This document shows positions 36,051 to 45,823 of a DNA stretch of 64,000 nt, one piece after another (position 1 is the first letter of the stretch; each line of letters begins with the position of its first letter). Position numbers and translations under genes: made by a program. The notes under the pieces were generated by a model that was not told the origin of the DNA, ran no database searches, and was given only the letters and a program-made list of their open reading frames with translations. Source of the DNA: Pontibacter fetidus (lineage in GTDB: Bacteria > Bacteroidota > Bacteroidia > Cytophagales > Hymenobacteraceae). Location: NCBI RefSeq assembly GCF_010119545.1, contig NZ_JAAEAA010000005.1, positions 124,001 to 188,000 of the forward strand, read 5' to 3'.

Positions 36051-37694
36051 TTACTTCTTAGCTCTTGTTCCGAAAAAATCATTTTTGTTCCAGGTTGGTC
36101 TTTCGGGTTGCTGTGCTACCAGGTAACCGATCAGGAAGTTAAGTTGTGCATATTTTTTGCCGGCATTGTAATCGAAAATGCCGTCTGGGTTGTCCTGTGG
36201 TTTGTGGTAGTATACTTCGCGCCATTTCTTCACGGTCTCATCCAGGTTGTTTTTGCCATCTGCAGTTTTGTTGCCATACTTAATGTGCAGTGCCGGCACG
36301 CCCTGTACTACAAAACTATACTGGTCGCTGCGGATAAAGCGGTTCTGCTCTGGTTCAGGGTCATTTTCTACAGTTAAGCCCATATAGCTGCTAGCCTGCG
36401 CCACCTGGTTTGCCAATGACGAGTGCTGTGCGCCCAACGCCACAACAGACAATAACGGCGCAATAATAGCCGGCATATCGGTGTTCACGTTCGCTACCAT
36501 TTTATCCGTCGGCACGGTTGGGTAATTTGCAAAGTAAGCAGAGCCCAGTAGCCCCATTTCTTCTGCCGTAACCATTACAAGTAAAACCGAGCGTTTTGGT
36601 TTTGCTTTCAGGTTATGATAGATCTTAGCAATCTCGAGTAAGCTGGCAACACCGGAAGCATTATCGTGGGCACCGTTATAAATAGAATCACCGTTGATAG
36701 GTGTGCCTACGCCGACGTGGTCGAGGTGCGCGCTGTGTACTACATATTCATCTTTCAGTTGCGGATCCGAGCCTTCTATTTTGCCAACTACATTGTAGCT
36801 TTCGATATCTTGGTAGGTGGAAGTATAGTTTGCTCTTATAGTTGCATTTAGGGCAGCCGAAGCGGTTTTGCCGGATTTTATACTTGCCTGTGTTTTAGAA
36901 AGGTCCAGGTTGTTGGAGGTAAATAATTTCTGTAGTGTGGTGTAGCTGATGTTAGCCAATAGTTTTATTTCCTCAGAAGCATAAGTACGCGATGCGCCTA
37001 CTTTACCGTTGGGGGTCATCACGCTGTACACGCCTTTATCCAGGTTTGGCAACTTTGCTTTGTCAGTAGGGGCTGCCACTATAACACCAACCGCGCCGTG
37101 GGCAGCAGCATTTTTTAGCACGTTTTGCAGGTCCATGCTGTAGTTGGCAATGGTGTTCGGAAACTGCTCCGGCGCACCTCTGAAAACTACTACGATCTTC
37201 CCTTTCGCATCAATACCAGCATAATCATCATAGTTCAGGTCAGGAGCAGAAATACCGTATCCGGCAAATACCAGAGGCGCTTCTATAGTTACACTTGGTT
37301 GCGCAGGGTTTGGGTAAATAACCGCATTTTCAGCGTTTAATGTCTCGCTTTTTCCGTCTTTGCTGCTGATAGCTATACTTGCATTGGGCCCGGTTGTAGC
37401 CTGGCGAAGGCGCACAGTTTGCAGGTAGCTGTTATTTTCTCCGGCGGGTGCAACGCCTGTTTTTTTGAACTGATCGATCACATAATCCACGGCCATCTGG
37501 TAGCCGGGCGTACCCGGTTTACGGCCCAGCAGTTTGTCATCTGCCAAATAATCGATGTGGGCTTTTATAGCGTTGGAATCTGCTTTTTTGATAGCTTTTG
37601 CTACTTTGGGTTTCACTTTTATACTTTGCGAAAAAGCAGTGCCACTAGCCAGCAGGCAGAAAATAAGGAGTATGTATAGTTTATAGTTCCGCAT
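36051..37694 (-). CDS. Secreted M28 family metallopeptidase with PA domain
   Basis: A peptidase of about 547 residues from the ATG at 37694 (MRNYKLYILLIFCLL), which gives a proper signal peptide ending in SGTAFS; an upstream ATG at 37721 only adds a poor leader. A protease-associated domain (about 125-260) is inserted before the catalytic part. The two-zinc site is visible in VHSAHLDHVGVG, YNGAHDNASGVAS, VTAEEMGLLGSAYF (catalytic Glu) and NVNTDMPA. The family contains aminopeptidases and carboxypeptidases of the periplasm. The C-terminal tail is basic. Confidence 0.92.
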   Translation of the reverse strand: MRNYKLYILLIFCLLASGTAFSQSIKVKPKVAKAIKKADSNAIKAHIDYLADDKLLGRKPGTPGYQMAVDYVIDQFKKTGVAPAGENNSYLQTVRLRQATTGPNASIAISSKDGKSETLNAENAVIYPNPAQPSVTIEAPLVFAGYGISAPDLNYDDYAGIDAKGKIVVVFRGAPEQFPNTIANYSMDLQNVLKNAAAHGAVGVIVAAPTDKAKLPNLDKGVYSVMTPNGKVGASRTYASEEIKLLANISYTTLQKLFTSNNLDLSKTQASIKSGKTASAALNATIRANYTSTYQDIESYNVVGKIEGSDPQLKDEYVVHSAHLDHVGVGTPINGDSIYNGAHDNASGVASLLEIAKIYHNLKAKPKRSVLLVMVTAEEMGLLGSAYFANYPTVPTDKMVANVNTDMPAIIAPLLSVVALGAQHSSLANQVAQASSYMGLTVENDPEPEQNRFIRSDQYSFVVQGVPALHIKYGNKTADGKNNLDETVKKWREVYYHKPQDNPDGIFDYNAGKKYAQLNFLIGYLVAQQPERPTWNKNDFFGTRAKK

Positions 37695-37771
37695 AGGTTT
37701 TGGGTTCGGTAAATAAGTCAACCTAACAAATATAAGCTTTGAAACCGAATATATGCAGCTATAACTATACT

Positions 37772-40129
37772 TTAGAATGGATACCCGATGGCAATGTTCA
37801 GCACCATGCTGTTATCGCCTTTAAACCCGAACTTAAAATCAGAGAGTGCATTGCGCTGGGGAGTACGGACCGGAATGCCCAGGTCGAAGCGAAGGACAAA
37901 GAACTCCACATCTACGCGTAAACCAAAGCCGGTGCCTATTGCCAGCTCGTTCAGAAACTGGCTGCTTTCAAATTTACCTCCCGGTCGGTCCACTTTGCCA
38001 TTTTCGTCACGCACCTCGTTCATCAGCCAGATGTTACCTGCATCAACAAACAAAGCGCCTTTAAAAAAGCCTGCCAGCGGGAAACGGTATTCTATGTTAC
38101 CTTCCAGTTTTATTTCACCAGTCTGGTCAAAGTAGGTAGTTCGGGTAGTGTCTTCAAAAGTGCCCGGACCTATACTTCTCGCCCGGAACGCCCTGATGCT
38201 GTTTGGCCCGCCGATGGAAAATTGTTTTACATAAGGCAGTACCGTAGAGTTACCATGCGCATAGCCTATACCTGCCAGTAAGCGCGTCACGATCTGGCTC
38301 TCGGTACCAAAATTAAAGTAATACCGGAAGTCGTTTTCGGCACGCACATACTGCGAATAAGGTTTTCCGGCAAGGGTGCGGGGCTTTTCATCTTCAGGGT
38401 CATCTGCACCGGTCAGTGTCTGGATGCCGTTGATCAGGTTGCCCGAACCATCCAGTATAAAATTATCGAAGAACTGGTGGGTGCGCTTGGTTTCCATCTG
38501 GTTCGTGAACGTGAACTGGTACATCGAGCCAACTATAAACTGATCCTGAAAACTACGTCGCAAAAACGGGTTCTCAGCTAAGAGCTCCTTAAATACATCG
38601 GTGGTATTAGCCAGCTGAACATATTGGATATTGATGGGGGTAATATCGTGCGTGAACTTGGCTTTCGGGCGCCAGTTGTAGGCATACGAGGCATTAAAAG
38701 AGTTCATCTGGAAATACTGTACCCGGTCCAGGAAATTAAAACCAAGAGCCATCCGTGTTTTCGGTACAAATTCGGTACGCATGTTCCGCAGCTCAAACGG
38801 CGACACAATGCGTGGTATGGTAAGCGTCGTTTGTACGCCCAGTTCATACGAGCTCAGGTTTTTGCTGACGGTAGTTTGGCCCTCAGTCAGTGTGCCGGAG
38901 CCGCGCCCGCCTACCTGGCTTTCAAAGTTGCCTGTAACCTCCACGGTAAGCAATTCTGATCCTTTAAAGGCATTGCGGTTCCGGAACGAGAGGGTAATGC
39001 CGGGCCCGGCAAAGTTGGTCGATTTGCTTACATACCTGCCCTCCAGACGCAACGACTTCTTAAACGACGGTGTGAGGTAAATAAAACTATCGAGCTTGTT
39101 TACCTGAGTAGTGTCTGGTTTGTAGTCGATGTTCACAAATTTGTAGGCAGGCAAGCCGGCAAGCCTGTTTATAGTTAGCAGGTGGTTTTGGCGTGAGTAC
39201 AAACTATCGTGCTCTAAAAATACACCACGCAGCAAATGGCGCGCCCGTACATAGTTCTCGTTTGGTATGTAGTGGTAGCCTTTGTAGTCTATGGTATCGC
39301 TTACCGAAAGGCTGTCGGCTATCGTATAGTTTGCAAAAATATAGACATCATCTAAAGTATAAGGCTGCAACGACTCGCCTGGTACATCCCTTTTCAGACG
39401 CATCAATACATCGGCCTGGCGGTTGCCTACGGTGGTGTCTACACTATAGATCAGCATATCAGGGCTAAAGAAATAGTAGCCTTTGTTTTTCAGGTTGGCA
39501 TCGATCCGTACCCTTTCTGCCGTCATGGTCTGCAGGTCGTATGGGTCGCCGGGGATGAGTAATGATTCCGTTTTTGCCTGTTGTATGTCGTGGTGTACCG
39601 GCAGCGAATCAGCCAGGGTGTACGTTACTTTGCGAATGCGGTAAGGCTCGCTGATAAAGGCTGTAAAGTCTATGGTTGCCTTTTTACCTTTGATGTTGGT
39701 CTTGCTTTGTACGGTATTGTTAAAATAGCCCCTGTTGTGCAAGCGGCTGTGCATTACCTCGTTCACGCTTCCGGTATCTACTGTCGAGATAAGTACCGGT
39801 GGCTCACCCAGTTTGGTCTGTATCCAGTGCTTTATACCTTTCTCTTTTTCAGTATAAAACATGTTATGGATGGCCAGCTTGGGGCGCATGCCAAGTATAG
39901 AAAAGTTGGGTTTTGGGCGCACCGTGCCGGCTAACTCGGTTTTGATTACTTTCTGGCGGTTGCTGCTGTCTTTGTCGCCTTTTACAGTTACTGTAAAGCC
40001 GGTAAACAAAGCATCGTCTTTGGGTATGCGTTTGGTGCCCGCGCAGCCCGAAAATAGCAACAGCACCATGGCTACTGTAACTATAGCTAGTTTTCTGAAA
40101 ATAAAGTTTACAGGTATAACTGCGAACAT
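37772..40129 (-). CDS. tamL: TamL: lipidated TamA/BamA-family outer-membrane protein
   Basis: A protein of 785 residues. Residues 1-28 form a lipoprotein signal with the lipid-carrying cysteine C29 (LLLFSGC-AGTKR). POTRA-like repeats (about 40-330) follow, then a 16-strand barrel whose conserved loop-6 motif appears as SIRAFRARSIGPG near residue 640. TamA-like proteins help assemble outer-membrane proteins together with TamB; in Bacteroidota the TamA partner is a lipoprotein called TamL. Consistently, tamB lies 6 bases upstream in the same direction. The ATG at 40129 fits the signal sequence, although a later ATG in FRKLAIVTVAM is less likely. Confidence 0.9.
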   Translation of the reverse strand: MFAVIPVNFIFRKLAIVTVAMVLLLFSGCAGTKRIPKDDALFTGFTVTVKGDKDSSNRQKVIKTELAGTVRPKPNFSILGMRPKLAIHNMFYTEKEKGIKHWIQTKLGEPPVLISTVDTGSVNEVMHSRLHNRGYFNNTVQSKTNIKGKKATIDFTAFISEPYRIRKVTYTLADSLPVHHDIQQAKTESLLIPGDPYDLQTMTAERVRIDANLKNKGYYFFSPDMLIYSVDTTVGNRQADVLMRLKRDVPGESLQPYTLDDVYIFANYTIADSLSVSDTIDYKGYHYIPNENYVRARHLLRGVFLEHDSLYSRQNHLLTINRLAGLPAYKFVNIDYKPDTTQVNKLDSFIYLTPSFKKSLRLEGRYVSKSTNFAGPGITLSFRNRNAFKGSELLTVEVTGNFESQVGGRGSGTLTEGQTTVSKNLSSYELGVQTTLTIPRIVSPFELRNMRTEFVPKTRMALGFNFLDRVQYFQMNSFNASYAYNWRPKAKFTHDITPINIQYVQLANTTDVFKELLAENPFLRRSFQDQFIVGSMYQFTFTNQMETKRTHQFFDNFILDGSGNLINGIQTLTGADDPEDEKPRTLAGKPYSQYVRAENDFRYYFNFGTESQIVTRLLAGIGYAHGNSTVLPYVKQFSIGGPNSIRAFRARSIGPGTFEDTTRTTYFDQTGEIKLEGNIEYRFPLAGFFKGALFVDAGNIWLMNEVRDENGKVDRPGGKFESSQFLNELAIGTGFGLRVDVEFFVLRFDLGIPVRTPQRNALSDFKFGFKGDNSMVLNIAIGYPF

Positions 40130-40135
40130 ATAGGG

Positions 40136-43100
40136 TTATTTTGTAATGTCTTCTCTAATTTTTTCGGCCTCAGCCAGGCGGCGCTCGCGCTCCCGTTTAT
40201 GTCTTTCTTCCAGGTTCCGGAACAGGTCTGAAAAGTTGTCGTATTCGCGCTGGTAAATAAGTCCGGCACCGGTAGCCCGCACATCACCTTCCAGAAAATC
40301 CTCGTACTGGTTGCGCTGGAATGCCTGTACCCGTAAGCGGCCATCAGAGGTCAGTGAATATTCCACGGAGATATCACCGGCAAAACCGCTCATGCTGCTT
40401 TGTTCGCGCTGCCCGCCTTCCAGGCCAATGTCTGTTCCTACTCTTACTGTCATCCTGTCGTTCAGGAACTGCTGGCGCAAGGCTACGTTCAGGTCGGTGC
40501 GGCCCTGTGCTGTCCCTGACGAATAATCCTCATACGAATCCAGGCCAAGTTCAAGGCCAAGGCCACCGGCATAACGCTGTGTCAGGTTGCTCAGCTGGTC
40601 AGACATTACCTGGCTTAAGCTGTTACGGGCGGTAGATGCAAAGCCACCACCCGAGCTTGTAAACGGATCGGGTGCCATAAAACGGTTGAGTACCAGGAGC
40701 GAGAAAACCTGTTTGTTCATCTCTGCTTCGTCGGTGCGCAGGTTGCCCAGGCTGGTCAGTACCTCACGCGGAATTTGTGTACGCTGTTGTTCCGGCACCT
40801 GTATGTCAAATCCTATCTCCGGTTTCAGCATTTCGCCTTCCACATCCACAAACACCTGGAACGTAAAGTCATTCTGAAGTATAGGGTCCTGGGTACCGCC
40901 TATCTGCGAGGCAACTAACTCCATTGGTGCGGTCTCTACATTATAAATGGCTTTTACCTGCATGTTGGCCTGCAGCGGGTCCCCGGTCCAGGCAATATAG
41001 CTGCCTTTTTCAATGGCCAGTTCGCGCGATACCAGGTCGTAGAAATCCATGCTGTACTTGCCTTCTGTTATCGAGTAACGCCCCGACATGTTAATTTCGC
41101 CACTCGGTTTCATGCCAATAAAAAGCGGGTCGGCGGTGCCTTTTACTACCAGGTTATCACCCGTTATCGGGTCCAGTATAATCGTGATCGGGGTTTCGTC
41201 GGTAACAGAGATCTGAGAGCGTACATCAACCCCAACAAAGCCTGTAACCTGTGCCGAATCTTGCTGCGCCTGGCCCCCGATGATGGCAGTGGCGGAGTCG
41301 TTCAGATTCACAAATTCCACAATGCCATCCCGCTCTGCTGCGCCCACTTCATCCGCCGGAATAACTATAGTAAAAGCCGAGCCGGGTAGAATTTTGACAT
41401 TGGTCTGTACAACAGGTGTGGCCATTGTTCCGGTAATGGCTGCGCCGGCATCTATGTACACGGTGCCATAGTATAGCTCATTGTCTTTGGCAGTAGAGTT
41501 CAGGGCCAGGAATTTGTCGGTATTGGCTGTCAGGTCGAAGCGGTAGTCGGTATAGTTCTGGGTGTAGATATTGCCATTCAGTTCCAGTTCGTTGCCAAGT
41601 GAGTCGGTAAGCGTAAACTCCGGTAAGCTGATGCCGTTCTCGTTAAACACCATGCGCTCGTTCTGCAGTTTATAAAGCGACCCTAGTTGCGTAATGGTGA
41701 ACTGTGCCTGGTTAAAGTTGAGCTCACCCAGAATATTCGGATCAGCTAAAGTGCCTGTAATGCGCAGGTTTCCGCTGGCGTTTCCATCCATATTTTTAAC
41801 CGCGCCAGCCGTAAAGCCCTGCAACGATTTTATATTAAGGCTGGCGATGTTGGCGGTCAGGTTTAGCAACGTGGCGTTTGGCTGCATCTCTACAAAACCA
41901 TCTATCAGCATCTGGTTGCCTTCATCGGTCAGTTTTGCATCTATAGTGTAGCGGTTTTTGCCTGCGGTGCCTGCTACCAATGCCAGATCGCCAACGGGTA
42001 CACCTTCATATGCAAAATCTGTAACCGTGATATCGGAAGTAAAGCCCGGTGCATCCGACATAATATTGCGGAGCGTCGCGTTGCCGTTTATAGTTCCGGA
42101 CATCAGGCTGTCGCTTTGCTGAAAAGAGCGTGTTAAGTAATCGATCTCGAAGTTTTTAAAAGTAGCTACTAAAGGGGCAGTTGGCCCGACCGGACCCTGG
42201 CTGTTAAGCCCCAGCGACATGTTGTTATGCTGCAGGTTGATGTTGTTGGCGTAAATAAAATCGGTGTCGAACTGCAAAAAGTTATCCTGCGAAACAGTCC
42301 ATTTGTCGCCATTTATAACCAGCTGATCGGGATTAAAAGCAAAGCGGTAACCACGCCCTAGGCTATTGAGCACCCCGCCAACTATAAATTTAGCATCTGT
42401 ACTGTCTTCGGCCACTGCCAGTTTTAGCACCAGGTCGTTGTCGCGGGCTGCCCCGGTTAAGGCCACATTTTTAGCGCGCAATGACGGCGATAGAAACTGG
42501 GTAAGGTCGGCGCTATAGTTTATCTGGTTGCGGTCGCCGCGCACCTGCAGGGTTAGTCCGTTCAACGTATAGTCTGTATATTTTATCTTAGGGAATACGC
42601 CATCCATTTTAAAGGTCTGGGTTTCGCCGTCGTAAGAGCCGGTAACAGGGCCGCTGGTTTGCAACTGCTCCAGCCCCGGAACAAAGGAGGTAACTATAGC
42701 CGGTTTCTTCAGGTCGATGTTAAAAGCAAAATCTTCCAGGCTCAGGTTAGCCGGAAAAGGAGGGTCGGGCTGCAGGTCGAAGTAGTTGGAAAAATGCTTT
42801 TGTAAAGCTGTAGGCAATGTCTCCAGGGTATTCCCGAAATTCAGGTTTGCTACCATAATGTCGGAACGAACCTTTACATCTGTTTTCCCAGCTTTTTGCT
42901 GCAGGTTAAGCATCAGGGAGTCGGCTGGATATACTTTGCCTTTATGCTCCACTACCAGTTGGCGCGCAGCAAGCGTACCATTCAGGCTTGCCATATCGGC
43001 GCCCGTAAAATTGGCTTTTATCTTCCCTTTTATACTTAATGGCTCGCCATAAAAATTAAGCGCCTGCAGGTTTGCCTGGTTCAGATCGAGGTTAAAGTTA

Positions 43101-45127
43101 TAGTTGGCGCGCTCCGCGTTGCGCAGGTTAAAGGTCCCGTTCAGGGCAAGGTCCAGGTTCGGGTCTGCAGAGCGTGCTTTTACCGTAAACAGGTTTTTGT
43201 TGATGTCGCCATCTACCTTAATGTTTTGGTAAGTATAATTGTTGTACTCCAGTTTAGTCAGGTCCGCTTTTACGTCAGCTACCATGGTTTCCGGGGTCAG
43301 ACCTTGTCCTTTGGCAACTATAGTTCCGGCTACGGTTCCCACTCCCAGGCTATCCGTTATCAGTTTATCTACTGCAAAGCCGCCAGTTTTTATAGTTGCT
43401 GTAAACGGTTCTGCTCCTTTTGGTCCGCCGCCCATGTTTGCATCTACCGTAAGGTTACCGATGGAGCTGTTGATGTTGGCACGGGTATCGAAATTGGTCA
43501 TGCTGCCTTCAAACGTGCCTTCCATACTCAGCCTTTCGGGGATGCGGATATTGGGCGGAATGGTGCCGGCAGGAGCAAAGGCAAGTATAGTAGCACGAGA
43601 GGTCTGCAGTTGGTTTACGTCCAGGTCCAGGAACAGCTTATCGGGGTTGGTGGCGTTGCGGATGTTGCCCGTTACATTAACTATAGTTCCGTTCAGGCCC
43701 GATGCGCGCAGCTGCCTTACGATCATATTATCTACAGTTCCTTCCACGTCTCCGCTCAGGTTTAAGGTTGAGTTCATCACACTTCTGAACGAAGGATTAT
43801 TGCGCAGCTCCGGCATAAAGTATAATACATCCTGCATGGCAATGCGACTGTCCACAATGTTCAGGTCCAGTTTTGTGTTGCCGGGTTTCTCTGCCAGGTC
43901 GTCCAGCGAAGTATAGCCTATGGCCAGGTCGCGGCGGATGTGGCTTCTACCCGTTTTCAGGTCGAGGTTGGTGAGTTTGGTTTGTACCGAATCGAAAAGA
44001 ATGTTTGCCTGGAAATTCTCTACTTTAAAGCCGCTTCTTTCTTTTAACTGTAGTTGGTTCAGGTCCAGTTCGGTTCGGCTTCGGCTATACTTCAGGTTGT
44101 TGGCCTGCAACACTACATCGCTGAAGTATAGATGGTCGTAATCCATGCCACGCTTCTGAACCGGAGTGTTAAAGTTGTCGAACTTAATGTTGACGCCGGA
44201 TATATCAGTTTCGCCTAAGGTAATGACCCAGTTTACAGGCTTGCCTTGTGTTTTTTCTACAGATTCATCCATGTCGCGCACTATTTCAGCGGGGTTAACG
44301 GCCAGCGAATCGGTTGGCTTATACTTTTCCTGGGCATAAACTATAGTGGAGTTGTGCAGGTCCAGGTTGCTAAGATCTATGCGGGCATTTGGCAGGTCTA
44401 TGTTATCGGATGTAAGGTTGGCTTTACCTAGATCGAGCTCAATGCGCTGGTCAGCAACGCGGTTTATGTAACTGAGCTTTACCTTTTCCAGGTCAACTTT
44501 GTTCAGGCCAAAATTATAGGTGATAGGTTGGGGTTCTGTTTCGGGTGGCAGTTTGGTTTGCTCATATTTTATCCAGGTATTTTTTAGCGCAACCTTATCT
44601 ACCAGGTATTTTTCTTCTTCCAGGTTCAGCTCATCCATCGTGCCGTTAAACTGCCCAATGTGTGTTTCTATCAGGTTACCGCCGGCTTCATCTTTAAAGT
44701 TTACATGCACATCATCCAGGTTTATCACATCCAGGTTAATGGCCATAGCAGTAGTGTCAGCAGGAGTAGCGGCAGTGGTATCGGTGGCAAAGGCTTCTAT
44801 CAGGAAGTCGAAGTTAGAAGAACTGTCGGGACGGATGTGCAGATTCAGGCGACCGTGGTCCAAGTCTATTTTGCTGATATCAATATTACCCCTCAGCAGG
44901 CCAGATATGTTCATGTCCACACCCAGGCGCTGGCTATACCAGAGGGTGTCCTGTTGCTGGTCTTCGATGTATACTTCCTTCAGCACCATGGCATTGCGCC
45001 AGTCGGTGGTAAAGCCGCCGATCGTTACTTTGGTGTCCAGCATGTCGCTCAGGTAATTGGCACCTTTTTTTGCGGCATAGGTCTGTACTTTCGGGAACTG
45101 TAAGGCAATAACTAAAATGATCACCAA
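40136..45127 (-). CDS. tamB: TamB: inner-membrane-anchored translocation/assembly module protein (AsmA-like, DUF490)
   Basis: A very large protein (1663 residues as drawn) with long runs of beta-helix-like repeats and a C-terminal DUF490 domain (about 1250-1640, containing SLGNLRTDEAEMNKQVFSL). TamB spans the periplasm as a hydrophobic groove and moves lipids or outer-membrane proteins with TamL. The start is odd: the first usable codon is TTG at 45127, which lies inside the membrane helix. The open frame continues upstream to 45229 and encodes KIILGLLLFIITLVIILVIAL, the missing front half of that helix, but it has no ATG, GTG or TTG there. The true start is probably upstream on a rare codon or hidden by a frameshift. 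It is followed by tamL after 6 bases. Confidence 0.9.
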   Translation of the reverse strand: MVIILVIALQFPKVQTYAAKKGANYLSDMLDTKVTIGGFTTDWRNAMVLKEVYIEDQQQDTLWYSQRLGVDMNISGLLRGNIDISKIDLDHGRLNLHIRPDSSSNFDFLIEAFATDTTAATPADTTAMAINLDVINLDDVHVNFKDEAGGNLIETHIGQFNGTMDELNLEEEKYLVDKVALKNTWIKYEQTKLPPETEPQPITYNFGLNKVDLEKVKLSYINRVADQRIELDLGKANLTSDNIDLPNARIDLSNLDLHNSTIVYAQEKYKPTDSLAVNPAEIVRDMDESVEKTQGKPVNWVITLGETDISGVNIKFDNFNTPVQKRGMDYDHLYFSDVVLQANNLKYSRSRTELDLNQLQLKERSGFKVENFQANILFDSVQTKLTNLDLKTGRSHIRRDLAIGYTSLDDLAEKPGNTKLDLNIVDSRIAMQDVLYFMPELRNNPSFRSVMNSTLNLSGDVEGTVDNMIVRQLRASGLNGTIVNVTGNIRNATNPDKLFLDLDVNQLQTSRATILAFAPAGTIPPNIRIPERLSMEGTFEGSMTNFDTRANINSSIGNLTVDANMGGGPKGAEPFTATIKTGGFAVDKLITDSLGVGTVAGTIVAKGQGLTPETMVADVKADLTKLEYNNYTYQNIKVDGDINKNLFTVKARSADPNLDLALNGTFNLRNAERANYNFNLDLNQANLQALNFYGEPLSIKGKIKANFTGADMASLNGTLAARQLVVEHKGKVYPADSLMLNLQQKAGKTDVKVRSDIMVANLNFGNTLETLPTALQKHFSNYFDLQPDPPFPANLSLEDFAFNIDLKKPAIVTSFVPGLEQLQTSGPVTGSYDGETQTFKMDGVFPKIKYTDYTLNGLTLQVRGDRNQINYSADLTQFLSPSLRAKNVALTGAARDNDLVLKLAVAEDSTDAKFIVGGVLNSLGRGYRFAFNPDQLVINGDKWTVSQDNFLQFDTDFIYANNINLQHNNMSLGLNSQGPVGPTAPLVATFKNFEIDYLTRSFQQSDSLMSGTINGNATLRNIMSDAPGFTSDITVTDFAYEGVPVGDLALVAGTAGKNRYTIDAKLTDEGNQMLIDGFVEMQPNATLLNLTANIASLNIKSLQGFTAGAVKNMDGNASGNLRITGTLADPNILGELNFNQAQFTITQLGSLYKLQNERMVFNENGISLPEFTLTDSLGNELELNGNIYTQNYTDYRFDLTANTDKFLALNSTAKDNELYYGTVYIDAGAAITGTMATPVVQTNVKILPGSAFTIVIPADEVGAAERDGIVEFVNLNDSATAIIGGQAQQDSAQVTGFVGVDVRSQISVTDETPITIILDPITGDNLVVKGTADPLFIGMKPSGEINMSGRYSITEGKYSMDFYDLVSRELAIEKGSYIAWTGDPLQANMQVKAIYNVETAPMELVASQIGGTQDPILQNDFTFQVFVDVEGEMLKPEIGFDIQVPEQQRTQIPREVLTSLGNLRTDEAEMNKQVFSLLVLNRFMAPDPFTSSGGGFASTARNSLSQVMSDQLSNLTQRYAGGLGLELGLDSYEDYSSGTAQGRTDLNVALRQQFLNDRMTVRVGTDIGLEGGQREQSSMSGFAGDISVEYSLTSDGRLRVQAFQRNQYEDFLEGDVRATGAGLIYQREYDNFSDLFRNLEERHKRERERRLAEAEKIREDITK

Positions 45128-45420
45128 GGTAATGATGAACAGCAGTAGCCCAAGTATGATCTTGGCCGTTATTTTTCCGATATGTTTTGCAGTTGCGATG
45201 TTTCTATCCGTTTCAGGTTCTGAAAGCCTTTACGGAATTATCCAAACAAGGATAGGGGGCTATATAGTTGATTTGATGTTTTTTGTAAAAATAAAAGCAA
45301 TTTATAAGAGAGCTATACTTTAAAAGTATAATTAAGAGGTACAATTTATAAGTTTAGAAGCAAAACTATTGTTTGACTGAGAACGTCACGCATTTTTCCT
45401 TAATGCTTCCAGAACTAAAC

Positions 45421-45746
45421 CTACTCGCCCTCGCTCGCGTCCCGCGAGTGTGAGCTACCTACGGCCTCTGGCAGCTTCAAGCTATAGTTGATGAATATTG
45501 GCTTTTATCACTTACAGCAGTTTCAGACTTTGCAGCTGTTTCGGACATCCTTGTTAGAAACTTATCTTCTGCGGACGTCCACGTCCACGTAAATCTTAAA
45601 CTGGGACATGGATGTCCCAGGCAGTTTACTTCCAGACGTAGATGTCCGGAAGAGCGGTCAGTAAATATTGTGTTATAAATAACACCTAAGGCGGTCAGAG
45701 GCCTTAGGTAGCTTACACTCGCGGGAGGCGAGCGAGGGCAGGGTAC
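45421..45746. repeat. MITE-like element with about 52-base imperfect terminal inverted repeats and nested palindromes
   Basis: The left end (45421-45472, CTACTCGCCCTCGCTCGCG..) and right end (45694-45746) are reverse complements over about 50 bases with few mismatches; both contain CTCGCTCGC and CCCGCGAGTGT. Inside are a near-perfect palindrome at 45601-45620 (CTGGGACAT, two bases, ATGTCCCAG) and further GGACGTCC/GATGTCC fragments. There is no open reading frame. It lies in the gap between tamB and the ACP-like gene. The 45233-45420 part before it is AT-rich and shows no feature. Confidence 0.7.
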
Positions 45747-45775
45747 TTAGAGAGGCACTGGGATAAAACAAAAAA

Positions 45776-45799
45776 GAGCCGCAACTATAGTTACGGCTC
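45776..45799 (-). terminator. Rho-independent terminator after the ACP-like gene
   Basis: GAGCCG (45776-45781) pairs with CGGCTC (45794-45799). Inside is AACTATAGTT, a self-complementary copy of the over-represented motif that extends the stem apart from one mismatch. On the minus strand it is followed by a run of T. Confidence 0.85.
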
Positions 45800-45823
45800 C
45801 TTCTTTTTTTCGCTTTATCTGAC

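Noticed and set aside
45233..45823. Possible CRISPR array in the repeat-rich gap
   Set aside because: The repeats are inverted and nested, not direct repeats with regular spacers.
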